From Phosphitispora fastidiosa (GTDB lineage Bacteria > Bacillota > Thermincolia > Thermincolales > UBA2595): a DNA stretch of 51,291 nucleotides. The stretch lies in assembly GCF_019008365.1 (NCBI RefSeq), contig NZ_JAHHUL010000025.1, positions 1 through 51,291 of the forward strand, written 5' to 3'. The position numbers and the translations under genes were made by a program. Under the pieces are notes generated by a model that was not told the origin of the DNA, searched no databases, and worked only from the letters and a program-made list of their open reading frames with translations. How positions within the stretch are numbered: the first letter of the stretch is position 1; every line of letters begins with the position of its first letter. This document shows, in pieces, positions 25,823 to 34,528 of this stretch.

Positions 25823-27181
25823 TTAGTTCCGCAGGCTGTGTATCGGCGCCGGAATCCTGCCCCCTCTTTTAACAAACTCAACCGAACTATATTTATTCAC
25901 AGGCATAATCGGCGCCCGCCCCAGGAGGCCGCCAAATTCAACATAATCTCCTACTCCCTTGCCAGGAGCCGGAATAATCCTGACTGCAGTCGTTTTTTGA
26001 TTAATCACACCTATTGCCGCCTCATCGGCAATAATGGCCGCAATGGTTTCAGCGCTGGTATCCCCCGGAACGGCAACCATATCAAGTCCGACAGAACATA
26101 CACAGGTCATTGCCTCAAGCTTTTCCAGGCTAAGGGCTCCATCCTCAACAGCCCTGATCATCCCGGCATCCTCACTGACCGGTATAAAAGCGCCGCTCAA
26201 ACCACCAACATAAGATGAAGCCATAGCCCCGCCTTTCTTGACAGCATCATTTAACAGAGCCAAGGCAGCAGTAGTGCCATGAGTTCCGCAGCGTTCCAGC
26301 CCCATAGCTTCAAGTATTTCGGCCACACTGTCTCCGACAGCTGGAGTTGGCGCCAGGGACAAGTCTACGATACCAAAAGTTACTCCCAGCTTCTCAGAAG
26401 CTGCCCGTCCGACAAGCTCACCCATCCTGGTAACCTTAAAAGCAGTCCTTTTTATCATTTCTGCCAGGGTTCCGAAATCAGCCCCGCCCAGCTTTTCCAC
26501 AGTCTGCTTGACCACACCTGGTCCGCTTACACCGACATTAATAACACACTCTGGTTCCCCCACACCGTGAAAAGCCCCGGCCATAAAGGGGTTATCCTCG
26601 GGCACATTGGCAAAGACCACCAGCTTGGCACAGGCCAGTCCATCCTTATCAGCGGTCAGCTCTGATGCCTTTTTGATTACCCTGCCCATCCCGTAAACGG
26701 CATCCATATTGATGCCCGCCTTGGTTGTGGCCACATTAACAGAGGAACAGACCCTCTCTGTTGTTGCCAGGGCTTCGGGAATTGCCCTGATAAGTTTGTT
26801 GTCACCGGATGTGCAGCCCTTATGTACCAGCGCTGAGAATCCGCCGATAAAGTTAACTCCTACCTCGGCCGAAGCCTTGTCAAGAATCCTGGCAAAATAA
26901 ACATAATCATCTGTGGCACAGCTCTCGGCAAAAATTGATACAGGCGTAACGGAAATCCTCTTATTCACAATAGGTATCCCGTATTCCCGCTCAATCTCCT
27001 CACCTGTGGCCACCAGATTGCCGGCCAGCCTGGTAATTTTATCATATATCTTGCGCCCCACGACTTTGTGGTCACTGTCGGCACAGTCCCTTAAACTAAT
27101 CCCCATTGTAATTGTCCTGATATCAAGATGTTCCTGCTGTACCATACGGACAGTTTCCAATATCTCCTGAAAACTAAGCAA
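25823..27181 (-). CDS. UPF0210/DUF711 (PFL) family protein
   Basis: 452 residues matching UPF0210 along its length: [84 protein letters not shown] and [16 protein letters not shown]. The fold is related to the glycyl-radical/PFL-like barrel, but no glycyl-radical loop is present. Function is not established. The TTG start has GGGAGG 8 nt upstream. It is nearly always next to an ACT-domain protein gene, as here, suggesting an allosteric partner. Confidence 0.92.
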   Translation of the reverse strand: MLSFQEILETVRMVQQEHLDIRTITMGISLRDCADSDHKVVGRKIYDKITRLAGNLVATGEEIEREYGIPIVNKRISVTPVSIFAESCATDDYVYFARILDKASAEVGVNFIGGFSALVHKGCTSGDNKLIRAIPEALATTERVCSSVNVATTKAGINMDAVYGMGRVIKKASELTADKDGLACAKLVVFANVPEDNPFMAGAFHGVGEPECVINVGVSGPGVVKQTVEKLGGADFGTLAEMIKRTAFKVTRMGELVGRAASEKLGVTFGIVDLSLAPTPAVGDSVAEILEAMGLERCGTHGTTAALALLNDAVKKGGAMASSYVGGLSGAFIPVSEDAGMIRAVEDGALSLEKLEAMTCVCSVGLDMVAVPGDTSAETIAAIIADEAAIGVINQKTTAVRIIPAPGKGVGDYVEFGGLLGRAPIMPVNKYSSVEFVKRGGRIPAPIHSLRN

Positions 27182-27205
27182 AACGATTCCCTCCCGCCCT
27201 GTATC

Positions 27206-27514
27206 TTAAATCCTGTGCATAAACTGGAATACATCCTCATGCTGCACCTGTATCTGTAGACCGGTTTCCCGGCCTTTTTCCTCCAGCCTGTCTTTCAACG
27301 TCCCGAATTCAACTTTACAGTTAGTAATATCACAAACCATGACCATTGTAAATATGTCCTGAAGTATCGTCTGGCTGATATCAAGAATGTTGACATTGTA
27401 TTCAGCCAATACCACCGATACCCCTGCAATGATTCCCACCTTGTCCTTACCCAGTACTGTGATGATAACCTTGCTTCGTGCTCCTTCACTGCCGGATATT
27501 TTATATTCCTGCAC
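27206..27514 (-). CDS. ACT-domain protein (UPF0237 type)
   Basis: About 102 residues: KVIITVLGKDKVGIIAGVSVVLAEYNVNILDISQTIL is a clear ACT domain of the GcvR/UPF0237 kind; a second weaker ACT-like half follows. It likely binds an amino acid and acts with the UPF0210 protein 25 nt downstream. I place the start at GTG 27514, with AAGGAG 9 nt before. The ATG at 27562 cannot be used because it lies inside the promoter's -10 (27561-27566). Confidence 0.9.
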   Translation of the reverse strand: MQEYKISGSEGARSKVIITVLGKDKVGIIAGVSVVLAEYNVNILDISQTILQDIFTMVMVCDITNCKVEFGTLKDRLEEKGRETGLQIQVQHEDVFQFMHRI

Positions 27515-27560
27515 CGGTCTCAACTCCTTGTTAGAAATCTTTTTTAAATATAATAATAAC

Positions 27561-27569
27561 ATTATAACA
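27561..27569 (-). promoter_or_regulatory. Extended -10 promoter of the ACT/UPF0210/YtvI-like operon
   Basis: The minus strand reads TGTTATAAT, a TGn-TATAAT extended -10. No good -35 is seen, as is usual for this class. Transcription would begin near 27553, about 40 nt before the GTG start. Confidence 0.6.
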
Positions 27570-27698
27570 GGTGAATGCTGGAAAAGCCAGTTTGACTAAA
27601 CTAAATATATATTCAGAGATTGGGCAAAATAGAACAGATAAAAAACACTAATTCATAATTTTGCTATTAAAGACTGCACCTGGGAAGGAGGCTGCCTA

Positions 27699-28376
27699 TT
27701 GTTTGAAAATGACAGTGATTTCTTTTTCCTTGAGAAACCACCGGTTAACCTTGAGGATGCCCCACCCCATGTGGAACCTCTGGAATCTTCAAACACTGAT
27801 GTCAAAGTAAGAATTTCCGGACGACATATTCATATTTCCCCAAAAGACCTGGAACTGCTCTACGGTCCCGGTTATAATCTGACCAAGTACCGTGACCTGG
27901 CCCAGCCGGGGCAGTATGCTGCCAAGGAAACCCTTACGGTGGTGGGCCCCAAGGGGGTCATAGAAGGTATCCGGATCCTTGGCCCCATAAGAGATAAGAC
28001 CCAGGTAGAGATTTCCGGAACAGACGGCTACCACCTGGGGATGGAACCACCGGTCAGGGACTCCGGCAATATTGCCGGAACGCCAGGCATAGTCCTGGTG
28101 GGTCCCTATGGGGCAGTTACCCTAAAGGAAGGGGTAATCCTGGCAGCAACTCATATTCACATGAGCCCTGATGATGCCGTAAAGCTGAAACTCAAAAACG
28201 GCGACCGGGTACAGGTGCTGGTCGATGGCGAACGGGACTTAATTTTCACTGAAGTTCTGGTAAGAGTAGACAAGAGCTTTATTACCGAAATGCATGTTGA
28301 TACTGATGAAGCAAATGCCGCCGTAATCGAAGACGGTGATTATGTGACTATTATCGGGAAGATACTTGTTTCCTAA
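27699..28376 (+). CDS. PduL-type phosphate acyltransferase (phosphotransacetylase)
   Basis: 225 residues of the PduL family, which exchanges phosphate and CoA on propionyl or acetyl groups. It has VRISGRHIHISPKDLELLYG, QPGQYAAKETLTVVGPKGVI, RILGPIRDKTQVEISGTD and the second half ATHIHMSPDDA, with His pairs that bind Zn. An acidic, Pro-rich N-terminal extension (about 35 residues) precedes the domain; it might be a targeting tail, but no microcompartment shell gene is in the window. The TTG start has GGAAGGAGG 7 nt upstream. It probably serves acetate metabolism. Confidence 0.88.
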   Translation: MFENDSDFFFLEKPPVNLEDAPPHVEPLESSNTDVKVRISGRHIHISPKDLELLYGPGYNLTKYRDLAQPGQYAAKETLTVVGPKGVIEGIRILGPIRDKTQVEISGTDGYHLGMEPPVRDSGNIAGTPGIVLVGPYGAVTLKEGVILAATHIHMSPDDAVKLKLKNGDRVQVLVDGERDLIFTEVLVRVDKSFITEMHVDTDEANAAVIEDGDYVTIIGKILVS

Positions 28377-28475
28377 GTGAGGTGTTTTCGGGAAATGACC
28401 GTAGGGCGAATTAGGTGTGGAATTGTACCGATTTCCCGGAACACCGAAAATAGAGAAAACGAAAGGAGGAGTATA

Positions 28476-28661
28476 ATGATGAAAGTGGAAGATGATAAGA
28501 AAATTCCCCAGACACAGCATAAAAAGATATATGACAAAGGGGAACAGATAGAAAACACCCTGACGGTGCTGGATAGTCCGGATGACAGGATAACAGAGCA
28601 AAAAGGCCATGGTATCACCATTGTTAAAAATGATAATCCTGATGATATAGAAAGCCAATAA
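28476..28661 (+). CDS. Small acidic hypothetical protein
   Basis: 61 residues starting at ATG 28476 (or the next ATG) with GAAAGGAGGAG about 5 nt upstream. Charged and polar throughout, rich in Asp, Lys, Gln and Ile, with VKNDNPDDIESQ at the end; no Cys, no membrane segment. I do not recognise a family. The strong ribosome binding site and good terminator just after it support a real gene. It lies 100 nt after pduL and may share its transcript. Confidence 0.65.
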   Translation: MMKVEDDKKIPQTQHKKIYDKGEQIENTLTVLDSPDDRITEQKGHGITIVKNDNPDDIESQ

Positions 28662-28664
28662 GCT

Positions 28665-28706
28665 AAAAAAAGGGGGTGATTTCATTCCGAAATCGCACCC
28701 TTACCT
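28665..28706. terminator. Bidirectional terminator between small protein and thiF
   Basis: GGGTG..ATTTC pairs with GAAAT..CACCC (28674-28700) with a 2-nt bulge. The minus strand ends in T7 (28671-28665); the plus strand continues TTACCTTTT. Confidence 0.8.
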
Positions 28707-28717
28707 TTTAAAGCAGA

Positions 28718-29497
28718 TTAATTTTTTCCACAAACCGGGCAGTGCAAGTCAGGTTTAACCTCAACCTCCCTGAAGGACACCTCAAGGGCATCATACATAA
28801 GCAGTCTGCCGGTCAACAGTCTCCCACTGCCTGTCAGCAGCTTAATAGTCTCCGCCGCCTGGATAGTCCCTATCGTCCCGGCCACAGCGCCGAGTACTCC
28901 GGGCGGATTTGGCATTGCTTCCGGGGGAGGCGGTTCACGAAAAACGCACTGGAAACAGGGACCTCTTCCCGGAACGATAGTCATAGCCTGTCCGAAAAAG
29001 CCAAGTATACCACCGTGAACAAAAGGCTTTCCTGACTTGATACAGACCTCATTGAGAATGTACCTGGTTGGAAAATTATCTGTACAGTCTATAACAATAT
29101 CATACCCCTCTATAAGGTCCCCTGCATTCTTCCTGCCGATCCTTTCACCAACAGACACAAGCCTTATTTCAGGGTTCAGTGCAGATAACTTTTCGAATGC
29201 AGAAACAGCCTTAGGCTTCCCCAGATCAGGGGTTCTGTGCAGTACCTGCCGCTGCAGGTTGCTCAGGTCAACGATGTCAGAATCGGCGAACCCGATGGTC
29301 CCTACCCCTGCCGCAGTAAGATAATAAAGCACCGGTGACCCCAGACCCCCGGTGCCTACCACCAGCACTCTGCCGGTCTTGAGCTTACGCTGCCCGGCTT
29401 CACCTATTTCCTGCATTATAAGCTGCCGATGATACCTTTGCTTTTCTTTTACACTTAATCTCCCATTTAAACCTTCATCGGTGCGGTCCATATTCAT
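28718..29497 (-). CDS. ThiF/MoeB-family adenylyltransferase
   Basis: 259 residues of the E1-like superfamily: RYHRQLIMQEIG, the nucleotide loop VLVVGTGGLGSPVLYYL, DSDIVDLSNLQRQ, DCTDNFPTRYILNEVC and two CxxC pairs (CFQC, CPVC) for Zn. It adenylates the C-terminal glycine of a ThiS/MoaD-type sulfur carrier. No carrier or rhodanese domain is fused. ThiF and MoeB cannot be separated by sequence here, since no thi or moa gene is nearby. The ATG at 29491 is an alternative start. Confidence 0.9.
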   Translation of the reverse strand: MNMDRTDEGLNGRLSVKEKQRYHRQLIMQEIGEAGQRKLKTGRVLVVGTGGLGSPVLYYLTAAGVGTIGFADSDIVDLSNLQRQVLHRTPDLGKPKAVSAFEKLSALNPEIRLVSVGERIGRKNAGDLIEGYDIVIDCTDNFPTRYILNEVCIKSGKPFVHGGILGFFGQAMTIVPGRGPCFQCVFREPPPPEAMPNPPGVLGAVAGTIGTIQAAETIKLLTGSGRLLTGRLLMYDALEVSFREVEVKPDLHCPVCGKN

Positions 29498-29587
29498 ACC
29501 TCTTCCTGCCGCAAAATCTCCGCTTGGTGAACTACGCAGCCGGCCAGGACAGCCGCATTAATACATTAAAACATGATAAGCAGCCAA

Positions 29588-30268
29588 TCATTCCTCGACC
29601 CTGCTGAACCGGGAAACAGCTCCCCTTAATTCTCCGTCAACTATAATAGGGTTCATTTCAATTTTATAAAGAATCTCGTCTACAATAATAGTGCCGCTTC
29701 TCGATTCACGTTTCCTAAGGATAGTATCCATTCCCAAAGCAGGAAACAACTCCCCAACGGACTGGCCGATAATGTTTTCAGCATTTATGTCCCATAATTC
29801 CTCTGCCTTGCTGTTAAAGACATTTATCTTTCCTTCCGGATTAATGGCTAATATGCCATAAACAGCCAGGTCAATTATCTTTGAAAGCCCTTCAATTGAC
29901 TTTTTGTAATGATCCATAAATGCAGATGCCAGGTCAGTACGGGTCAGCCATCCCACCATCTTGCCCTCTTTATCCACAACAGGGAGCCGTCCAACCGGAA
30001 TATTCATGGCTTCTTCCACCGGCATAGTCTCCCCGATTGAAATAACATTCTTGTTCATCAGCCACTCTATTGGAGTGTCTAAAGGCTTGCCAATTGCCCT
30101 CATAAGGTGTGTCTTGGTAAAAACCCCGACAACCTTACCGTTATTGTCGACCACAGGTGCGCCGTCAATAACCCTGTCCAGAAATAACTGGTTGACCTCT
30201 TTAATAGTCTGATCTTTTCTTAATTTAAGAACTCCCTTGGACATTACATCCCTAACCAAAACTCTCAT
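29588..30268 (-). CDS. CBS-CBS-PAS sensor protein without output domain
   Basis: 226 residues. Two CBS domains (about 1-55 and 65-118: VRDVMSKGVLKLRKDQTIKEV, NKNVISIGETMPVEEA) are followed by a PAS domain (about 125-225: GLSKIIDLAVYGILAINPEGKINVFN). This is the N-terminal half of CBS-PAS sigma-54 activators, which then carry AAA+ and HTH domains; here the frame stops after PAS. It may sense adenine nucleotides (CBS) and a small ligand (PAS) and act by binding another protein. GGAGG precedes ATG. Confidence 0.85.
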   Translation of the reverse strand: MRVLVRDVMSKGVLKLRKDQTIKEVNQLFLDRVIDGAPVVDNNGKVVGVFTKTHLMRAIGKPLDTPIEWLMNKNVISIGETMPVEEAMNIPVGRLPVVDKEGKMVGWLTRTDLASAFMDHYKKSIEGLSKIIDLAVYGILAINPEGKINVFNSKAEELWDINAENIIGQSVGELFPALGMDTILRKRESRSGTIIVDEILYKIEMNPIIVDGELRGAVSRFSRVEE

Positions 30269-30347
30269 AAAATCCTCCGCTTTTACAAATAATCTGAATT
30301 TCCCTATACAATATCATACAATAAATCTGAAAAAAAATCAGTAAAAC

Positions 30348-30377
30348 TTATGAAAAACCAAATATTTGACCATACTT
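30348..30377 (+). promoter_or_regulatory. Candidate forespore (sigma-G/F-like) promoter of the SASP gene
   Basis: TTATG (30348-30352), 18 nt, then CATACTT (30371-30377), close to the known GHATR-N17/18-CATWHTA pattern. Predicted start is right at the ribosome binding site, which weakens the case. CATACAATA at 30315-30323 is another -10-like match upstream. Confidence 0.3.
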
Positions 30378-30397
30378 TCTACAGGAGGTCGGTAGTT

Positions 30398-30670
30398 TTG
30401 ACAGTTGAAAAGAGCATAAAAACAACAGGAAAGAAAAAAAGCAGGAAGAAAAAGAAACCTCTAACTCCAGTGGATAAGTTCAAAATTGAAACAGCGAAAG
30501 AACTTGGCTTGTGGGATAAAGTCAAGGATATTGGCTGGGCAGGGCTAAGCGCCGCCGAATCAGGGCAGATTGGAGGATATATGACCCGGAAAATGAAACA
30601 GCGGAGGCTGAACAACCTTGAGGAATACTCGGAGGCGCGTCTTAAGCGCGGGCGTAAACCTCCACAGTAG
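30398..30670 (+). CDS. Alpha/beta-type small acid-soluble spore protein (divergent)
   Basis: 90 residues. The core LTPVDKFKIETAKELGL...GWAGLSAAESGQIGGYMTRKMK follows the SASP pattern (FK.E.A.ELG... then the G-x-IGG-M--K-M block). An N-terminal Lys-rich extension (KKKSRKKKKP) precedes it, which should add DNA affinity. Such proteins coat and protect spore DNA. I begin at TTG 30398, with GGAGG 9 nt before it, rather than ATG 30350. It is direct support for sporulation in this organism. Confidence 0.82.
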   Translation: MTVEKSIKTTGKKKSRKKKKPLTPVDKFKIETAKELGLWDKVKDIGWAGLSAAESGQIGGYMTRKMKQRRLNNLEEYSEARLKRGRKPPQ

Positions 30671-30673
30671 TAA

Positions 30674-30870
30674 GCTCCGGAAATGGCTGATAATGACATA
30701 TGGTGAGCTGTTGCACCGATTTTCCGCAATGCCGCCTATGAGTCTAAACTGCAATCCCCCGGCAGCAAGGCAGCGTCCCCGAACTCGATGGCTCACTGAG
30801 TTGTCTCATAAGAAGCCGCCAGGAAAATCTTGTACAACAGCTCACCATATGCCGCAGCCATTTCCGGAGC
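30674..30870. repeat. Palindromic repeat element A (MITE-like)
   Basis: A 197-bp element with perfect terminal inverted repeats (16 bp at 30674-30689/30855-30870, then 17 bp at 30697-30713/30835-30851). Its left half (about 30708-30795) is closely similar to 46278-46366 of element B. No ORF of its own. It lies between a plus-strand gene and a minus-strand gene. Confidence 0.8.
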
Positions 30871-30938
30871 CAACCCAGGGAGGGTGACACCCAATATAAA
30901 AATTTCTGTTGCCGAGGTGCTTACATAGTTGTTAGAAG

Positions 30939-30997
30939 AAAAAAAAGCAGGATACTCCTTGGAGATACGGTAGTACCGTTCCCGGGAATATCCCTGC
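30939..30997 (-). terminator. Branched terminator of the Cys-rich peptide gene
   Basis: On the minus strand GCAGGGATA (30997-30989) pairs with TATCCTGC, and then T8 (30946-30939). Between them are TTCCCGGGAA, ACGGTActACCGT and CTCCaaGGAG, each self-complementary, giving a three-armed fold. Confidence 0.75.
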
Positions 30998-31011
30998 CTC
31001 TTCAGTTATTG

Positions 31012-31209
31012 TTACTTTTGAGGCTTATCATCGATTAAGGCTTTATAGTAATCCCTGATATTTTCGTTGAACTTATCCATACAGTCTTTGCACACACACC
31101 AGCATGCCTTTTCCTTCTTGTCTTCGTCATTGAGAATGATGGAACATGTCAAAGCAGCATCCATTTCCTTACCACAAAGCTCACAGTTAGCGCATTTGAA
31201 TTCTGACAC
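31012..31209 (-). CDS. Small Cys-rich zinc-binding-like protein
   Basis: 65 residues with eight Cys: CANCELC (6, 9, 12), C22, and CWCVCKDC (36, 38, 40, 43), suggesting one or two zinc or Fe-S sites. Charged C-terminal tail. GTG start with GGGGGG 6 nt upstream. No family recognised; it may be a small treble-clef or ribbon protein. It follows ileS by about 150 nt and is probably a separate short transcript. Confidence 0.75.
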   Translation of the reverse strand: MSEFKCANCELCGKEMDAALTCSIILNDEDKKEKACWCVCKDCMDKFNENIRDYYKALIDDKPQK

Positions 31210-31357
31210 CTTTATCCCCCCTTAGTTTAATTTGTGACTCATATAGCATATGGAGCCAGTATACAATTATTCCATATTTAAATTCGACACCTTAAAGCAG
31301 ATTCCTGCCCGGATGAAGACAATATGCATAACATTAACAGGCTTAACGCTAAACCAT

Positions 31358-34150
31358 TTATACCTGTCTTACCGCGTCCAGGCATTTTCCACACAGGGTC
31401 GTATAAACTGCATCCTTGCCAACTTCTTCACTGTATGTCCAACAGCGTTCACACTTGCCCCCTGCAGCCTGGGCCACTTTCACTTTAAGTCCCGGCATTT
31501 CCTCCGAAACAAATACATCTCCGGAAGCATTATCGATATTTTCCAGTTCTGCCCGGGAAACAATCAGGATAGAGGCCAGTTGGTCTGCTACCGGTTCAAG
31601 GAATGTGTAAAGCTCCTCACCGGCATATACTGTCACCGCAGCATCCATGGAATGGCCGATAACTTTATCCCGGCGGGCCTGCTCTAATACTTTGGCAATT
31701 TCATTTCGGGCCTTGATAATTTTCTCCCACTTGGCCTCGAGCTTTTCATCGATATAGTCTTCCCTGATCTGAGGCATTTCAGCCAGCTGGACACTTCCGG
31801 GCTCACCGGCAGATCGCGGAATATACCGCCAGAGTTCTTCTGAAGTAAATGCCAATACAGGAGCGATAATCCTGACGAGTGACGTTATAATCTCATACAT
31901 GACAGTCTGGGCAGCGCGGCGCTCTCCGGAATCCGGCAAAGAAGTGTATACCCTGTCTTTAGCAATATCCAGGTAAAATGCGCTCATATCAACGGCACAG
32001 AAATTGTGTACCGCATGATAAACAACATGGAACTCATAGTTATCATAAGCATTTAAAACCCGCTTGCTCAGCTTGTGAAGCTTTAGCAGGGCCCACCTGT
32101 CAAGCTCTGTCAGTTCATTATAGGCTACCCTGTCATACTCAGGGTCAAAATCATAGAGGTTCCCCAGGAGATATCGCGCTGTATTCCTGATTTTACGGTA
32201 TGCCTCTGACATCTGTTTCAGGATTCCCTTGGATACGGCCACATCTGCCTTATAATCAGCCGAGGATACCCACAGCCTGAGAATATCGGCCCCCATTTGC
32301 TTAATCACTTCAAGGGGGTCGGTCACATTCCCTTGTGACTTGGACTCTTTCCGGCCCTGTTCATCAACCAAAAAACCATGGGTCAGGACAGTCCCGTAAG
32401 GCGCCTTTCCGGTAGTAGCAACTGAAGTACAAAGTGATGAGTTGAACCATCCCCTATGCTGGTCACTGCCTTCCAGGTAAAGGTCAGCAGGCCAGGTGAG
32501 ATCCGGCCAGTACTGGGGCTGGGTAAGCACCGCCCAGTGGCTGGAACCCGAATCAAACCAAACATCCATGATATCTGTCTCCTTGCGGAACCTGCCGCTG
32601 CCGCAAGCCGGGCAGGTTATACCCGGAGGCATAAGGTCCTTAGCTTCCCTGGCGAACCAGACATCTGAACCGTTTTCCTTTACCAGTTCCTTGATATGCT
32701 CAACAGTCCTGTCATTGATGACCTCTTTGCCGCAGTCCTCACAATAGAAGATGGGAATGGGAACACCCCATGTCCTCTGCCTGGAAATACACCAGTCCCC
32801 GCGGTCGGCAATCATATTATAAATACGGTTACGGCCCCATGACGGGACCCACCTGACTCTGTCAATTTCTTCAAGCGCCTGTTTCCTGAAACCGTCGATT
32901 GAAGCAAACCACTGCTCAGTCGCCCTGAAAAGAATTGGATTCTTACAGCGCCAGCAGTGCGGATACTGGTGCTTGATCCATGACATCTTCATCAGGGCTC
33001 CGATTTCCTCCAGTTTGACAACAACACTCTTATTGGCCTCATCAGTAGTTTGGCCTTCAACAAAACCACCTTCAGCGGTAAACACACCCCTGTTGTCAAG
33101 TGGTGAAATAACCGGAAGGTCGTATTTTTTGCCGACCTCAAAGTCCTCGACACCGTGTCCCGGAGCTGTGTGAACACAACCTGTACCCTGTTCCAAAGTA
33201 ACATGGTCACCCAGAATCAGCAGGGATTCCCGTTCCATAAACGGGTGTCTGCAGGTGATGCCTTCAAGGTCGGAGCCATTGAAATTCTGTTTTACTGCAT
33301 AATTTTCAATGCCGACATCTGCCATAAACTGCTCCAATAACCCCTCAGCCACCAGCAGTTTTTCTCCATTTGCAACCGTTTCCACCAGCACATAGTCAAA
33401 ATCAGGGTGCAGGCAGATGGCGACATTGGCCGGCAATGTCCACGGTGTTGTTGTCCAAATAACCACAAAGGTGTTCTCTTCAGGAAGTACATCCTTACCA
33501 TCCTGCACCGGGAACTTAACATATATAGAAGCAGATTTCTTGTCACCATATTCAACTTCTGCTTCAGCCAGGGCTGTTTCACAGGAAGCACACCAGTATA
33601 CGGGCTTCAGTCCCTTATAGATATAGCCGCGTTTGGCCATTTCTCCAAATACTTCGATCTGCTTAGCCTCGAAATGGGGCTGCAGGGTCAGATAAGGATT
33701 GTCCCAGTCACCCCTGACACCCAGGCGCTTGAACTGCTCCTTCTGGATGCCGACAAATTTCAAGGCATATTCCTGACATTTCTTTCTGAATTCTACGAGC
33801 CCAGCTTCATGGCGGTTGATTCCCAGGGCCTTAATTGCCTGCTGCTCAATGGGGAGCCCATGGGTATCCCATCCGGGAACATAGGGTGCATCAAACCCGT
33901 TCATTGATTTATATTTAACAATAATGTCTTTCAGCACCTTGTTTAAGGTATGTCCCAGATGAATATTGCCATTAGCATATGGAGGCCCGTCATGCAGGAT
34001 AAACTTGGGTCTGCCTTCATTTTTTTCCTGGACCCTCCTGTAAATATCCTGCTTTTCCCAGAAATCAAGTATCTCCGGCTCCCGCTCCGGAAGGTTCCCC
34101 CTCATAGGGAAATCGGTCTGCGGAAGGTTTAGTGTCTTGCTGTAATCCAT
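31358..34150 (-). CDS. ileS: Isoleucyl-tRNA synthetase
   Basis: 930 residues, full length for a bacterial class Ia IleRS. The HIGH motif is PPYANGNIHLGHTLNK; the editing (CP1) domain, a DWCISRQRTWGVPIP segment and a C-terminal zinc finger (CERCW ... CGKC) follow. The second signature reads KESKSQGNV where KMSKSxGNV is expected: Met is Glu and the codon is GAG (see findings). GAGGAGG precedes ATG. A T-box leader controls it by tRNA-Ile charging. Confidence 0.96.
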   Translation of the reverse strand: MDYSKTLNLPQTDFPMRGNLPEREPEILDFWEKQDIYRRVQEKNEGRPKFILHDGPPYANGNIHLGHTLNKVLKDIIVKYKSMNGFDAPYVPGWDTHGLPIEQQAIKALGINRHEAGLVEFRKKCQEYALKFVGIQKEQFKRLGVRGDWDNPYLTLQPHFEAKQIEVFGEMAKRGYIYKGLKPVYWCASCETALAEAEVEYGDKKSASIYVKFPVQDGKDVLPEENTFVVIWTTTPWTLPANVAICLHPDFDYVLVETVANGEKLLVAEGLLEQFMADVGIENYAVKQNFNGSDLEGITCRHPFMERESLLILGDHVTLEQGTGCVHTAPGHGVEDFEVGKKYDLPVISPLDNRGVFTAEGGFVEGQTTDEANKSVVVKLEEIGALMKMSWIKHQYPHCWRCKNPILFRATEQWFASIDGFRKQALEEIDRVRWVPSWGRNRIYNMIADRGDWCISRQRTWGVPIPIFYCEDCGKEVINDRTVEHIKELVKENGSDVWFAREAKDLMPPGITCPACGSGRFRKETDIMDVWFDSGSSHWAVLTQPQYWPDLTWPADLYLEGSDQHRGWFNSSLCTSVATTGKAPYGTVLTHGFLVDEQGRKESKSQGNVTDPLEVIKQMGADILRLWVSSADYKADVAVSKGILKQMSEAYRKIRNTARYLLGNLYDFDPEYDRVAYNELTELDRWALLKLHKLSKRVLNAYDNYEFHVVYHAVHNFCAVDMSAFYLDIAKDRVYTSLPDSGERRAAQTVMYEIITSLVRIIAPVLAFTSEELWRYIPRSAGEPGSVQLAEMPQIREDYIDEKLEAKWEKIIKARNEIAKVLEQARRDKVIGHSMDAAVTVYAGEELYTFLEPVADQLASILIVSRAELENIDNASGDVFVSEEMPGLKVKVAQAAGGKCERCWTYSEEVGKDAVYTTLCGKCLDAVRQV

Positions 34151-34183
34151 TTAATTTTCCTCCTCTATTCCAGCTTTCAGGCA

Positions 34184-34467
34184 TAAAAAAACCCCGTCCC
34201 ATAGGGACGGGAGTAGTTTTCCCGCGGTACCACCCTAAATTCCGTTATAGCTGACAGGCATCATCACTCGGCACTGCCAGTACGGCTCTTATTTGCCTGC
34301 AGGATAACGGCTGCACCGGTACAGCTTACTCAACTTTCGGCTGCACAACTCCGGAGTGATTTTCGGCACTGTTACAGCGTCCGGCTCGCACCCTCCCGGA
34401 CTCGCTGACCCTGTTTAAGGCCTACTCGCTCCTTCATGGTCATTAATTTTATTCCTGAAACAATTAT
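34184..34467 (-). promoter_or_regulatory. Isoleucine T-box leader of ileS
   Basis: The T-box sequence AGGGTGGTACCGCGG (34236-34222, minus) is followed by the terminator CCCGTCCC-TAT-GGGACGGGG and T7 (34211-34185). Stem I starts near 34436 (GAGCGAGTAGG). The specifier ATC lies at 34360-34358 in AAAATCACTCC, naming Ile. Uncharged tRNA-Ile would stabilise the antiterminator and switch on ileS. Confidence 0.95.
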
Positions 34468-34473
34468 TATATA

Positions 34474-34502
34474 ATTATATCCAATAGGTACGGCTTAGTC
34501 AA
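34474..34502 (-). promoter_or_regulatory. Sigma-A promoter of the T-box-ileS transcript
   Basis: TTGACT (34502-34497) and TATAAT (34479-34474) are separated by exactly 17 nt; RNA should begin near 34467. Confidence 0.85.
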
Positions 34503-34528
34503 CTTTCAGACACAACAACTGCATATAC

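Noticed and set aside
27514-27562. Upstream ATG start for the ACT-domain gene
   Set aside because: The ATG lies inside the extended -10 promoter, so it would not be transcribed.
30939-30997. tRNA-like cloverleaf
   Set aside because: Arm lengths, missing CCA end and missing T-loop sequence exclude a tRNA; a T8 tract follows.
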